Of a stretch of 64,000 nt of DNA, positions 63,586 through 64,000 are shown one piece after another (within the stretch, counting starts at the first letter, position 1; each line of letters begins with the position of its first letter). The position numbers and the translations under genes are program-made. The notes under the pieces are model-generated. The model saw nothing but the letters and a program-made list of their open reading frames with translations, had not been told where the DNA came from and did not search any database. Origin of the DNA: Sulfuritalea sp. (lineage in GTDB: Bacteria; Pseudomonadota; Gammaproteobacteria; Burkholderiales; Rhodocyclaceae); the NCBI GenBank assembly GCA_023229545.1, contig JALNZB010000005.1:1-64000 (forward strand), written 5' to 3'.

Positions 63586-64000
63586 ATGACCAGCCTGCTG
63601 TCTGACCTGCCCTCGATCTTCCAGACGCCGAGGCAGCGCGCGCCTTGGTGATCGAGTTGGGTGACGCGGTGGTGTTTTACAAGATCGGACTGGAACTCTT
63701 CATGACCGGCGGCTATTTTGATCTACTGCATTGGCTTGTCGGCCAAGGCAAGAAGGTTTTCGTCGACCTGAAGTTCCTCGATGTTCCTGAAACCGTGCGT
63801 TCCGCAGTCCGGGCCTTGGCCGCAGGGGTGGACGGCATTGTTTCGTCCGGCCTGGAGGCGCCGATGATTCGGCGCGAACTGGGTGACAAAGTTGATGGTG
63901 GTTACGCCTGGCATTCGCCCGGTCGAGAACAAGCCGGTGGATGACCAGAAGCGCACCGTCGATGTCGCCCAGGCGTTCAGGAATGGCGCCGATTACATTG
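63586..64000 (+). pseudogene. pyrF: orotidine 5'-phosphate decarboxylase, broken and partial
   Basis: PyrF sequence is recognisable in pieces. ALDLPDAEAARALVIELG with KIGLELF and the catalytic DLKFLDVPETV come from the frame beginning at 63609. The initiating ATG (63586) is in a different frame, and a TGA lies just upstream in the coding frame at 63603-63605. After VRALAAG, the central region of the enzyme appears to be missing, roughly 70-80 residues. A one-base insertion near 63894 then shifts VVTPGIRP and later residues into another frame. The end lies beyond the window. It could be gene decay or assembly error. Confidence 0.8.

Overview
The window is a GC-rich, gene-dense bacterial chromosome segment. 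Gene content and order point to a betaproteobacterium, probably Rhodocyclales or Sterolibacterium/Sulfuritalea-like. The indicators are der-hfq-hflX-hflK-hflC-DUF2065-hisZ-purA, lpxK-Trm112-kdsB-adk, the sigma factor/DUF3619/DUF3106 trio, argD-argF-argG and ilvB-ilvH-ilvC-pssA-leuA. No phage, IS element, CRISPR array or rRNA was seen. The taxonomic call is inference from synteny and protein families, not a database result.

Layout. 1-9.7 kb: RNA-chaperone, GTPase and protease-regulator operon, purA, tRNA-Leu(CAG), rnr, then rpmB and rpmG. 9.8-21 kb: a sulfur and electron-transfer region with two minus-strand modules around radC, coaBC, dut and a cytochrome c4. The first module is NapC-type tetraheme cytochrome, EB_dh-domain cytochrome, diheme cytochrome, flavocytochrome-c flavoprotein. 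The second is diheme cytochrome, flavoprotein, monoheme cytochrome, YeeE/YedE transporter, TusA. 21.6-33.4 kb: hydrolase, clpA/clpS, cold-shock protein, rluE, small secreted proteins, slyX, sodB, xseA, an intergenic pair of inverted DnaA boxes, a Sel1-repeat protein and a J-domain-like protein. 33.5-42.1 kb: exbB/exbD, lpxK, Trm112-like, kdsB, adk, two different phosphofructokinases and a membrane H+-pyrophosphatase (a pyrophosphate-linked group). 42.2-54 kb: murJ, rpsT, an orphan ParA, arginine biosynthesis, small conserved genes, CoA pyrophosphatase, CobD-like protein and thiolase. 54-64 kb: sigma factor with two partners, branched-chain amino-acid genes, pssA, leuA, a YihY protein, a large uncharacterised protein and a broken pyrF.

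How it fits together. The two flavocytochrome modules, the YeeE-TusA pair and several periplasmic c-type cytochromes suggest oxidation of reduced sulfur compounds in the periplasm. Electrons would pass to cytochromes, or to and from quinone through the NapC protein. The adk/PFK/PPi-PFK/H+-PPase cluster suggests active use of pyrophosphate as an energy currency.

Most notable points: (1) a short dispersed repeat of about 25 nt in eight places, several inside or across the ends of coding regions; (2) the NapC/EB_dh/diheme cytochrome/flavoprotein module, whose EB_dh protein has an unusual CX3CH motif; (3) a second flavocytochrome flavoprotein whose FAD-linking Cys is replaced by His; (4) pyrF broken by frameshifts and an apparent internal deletion.
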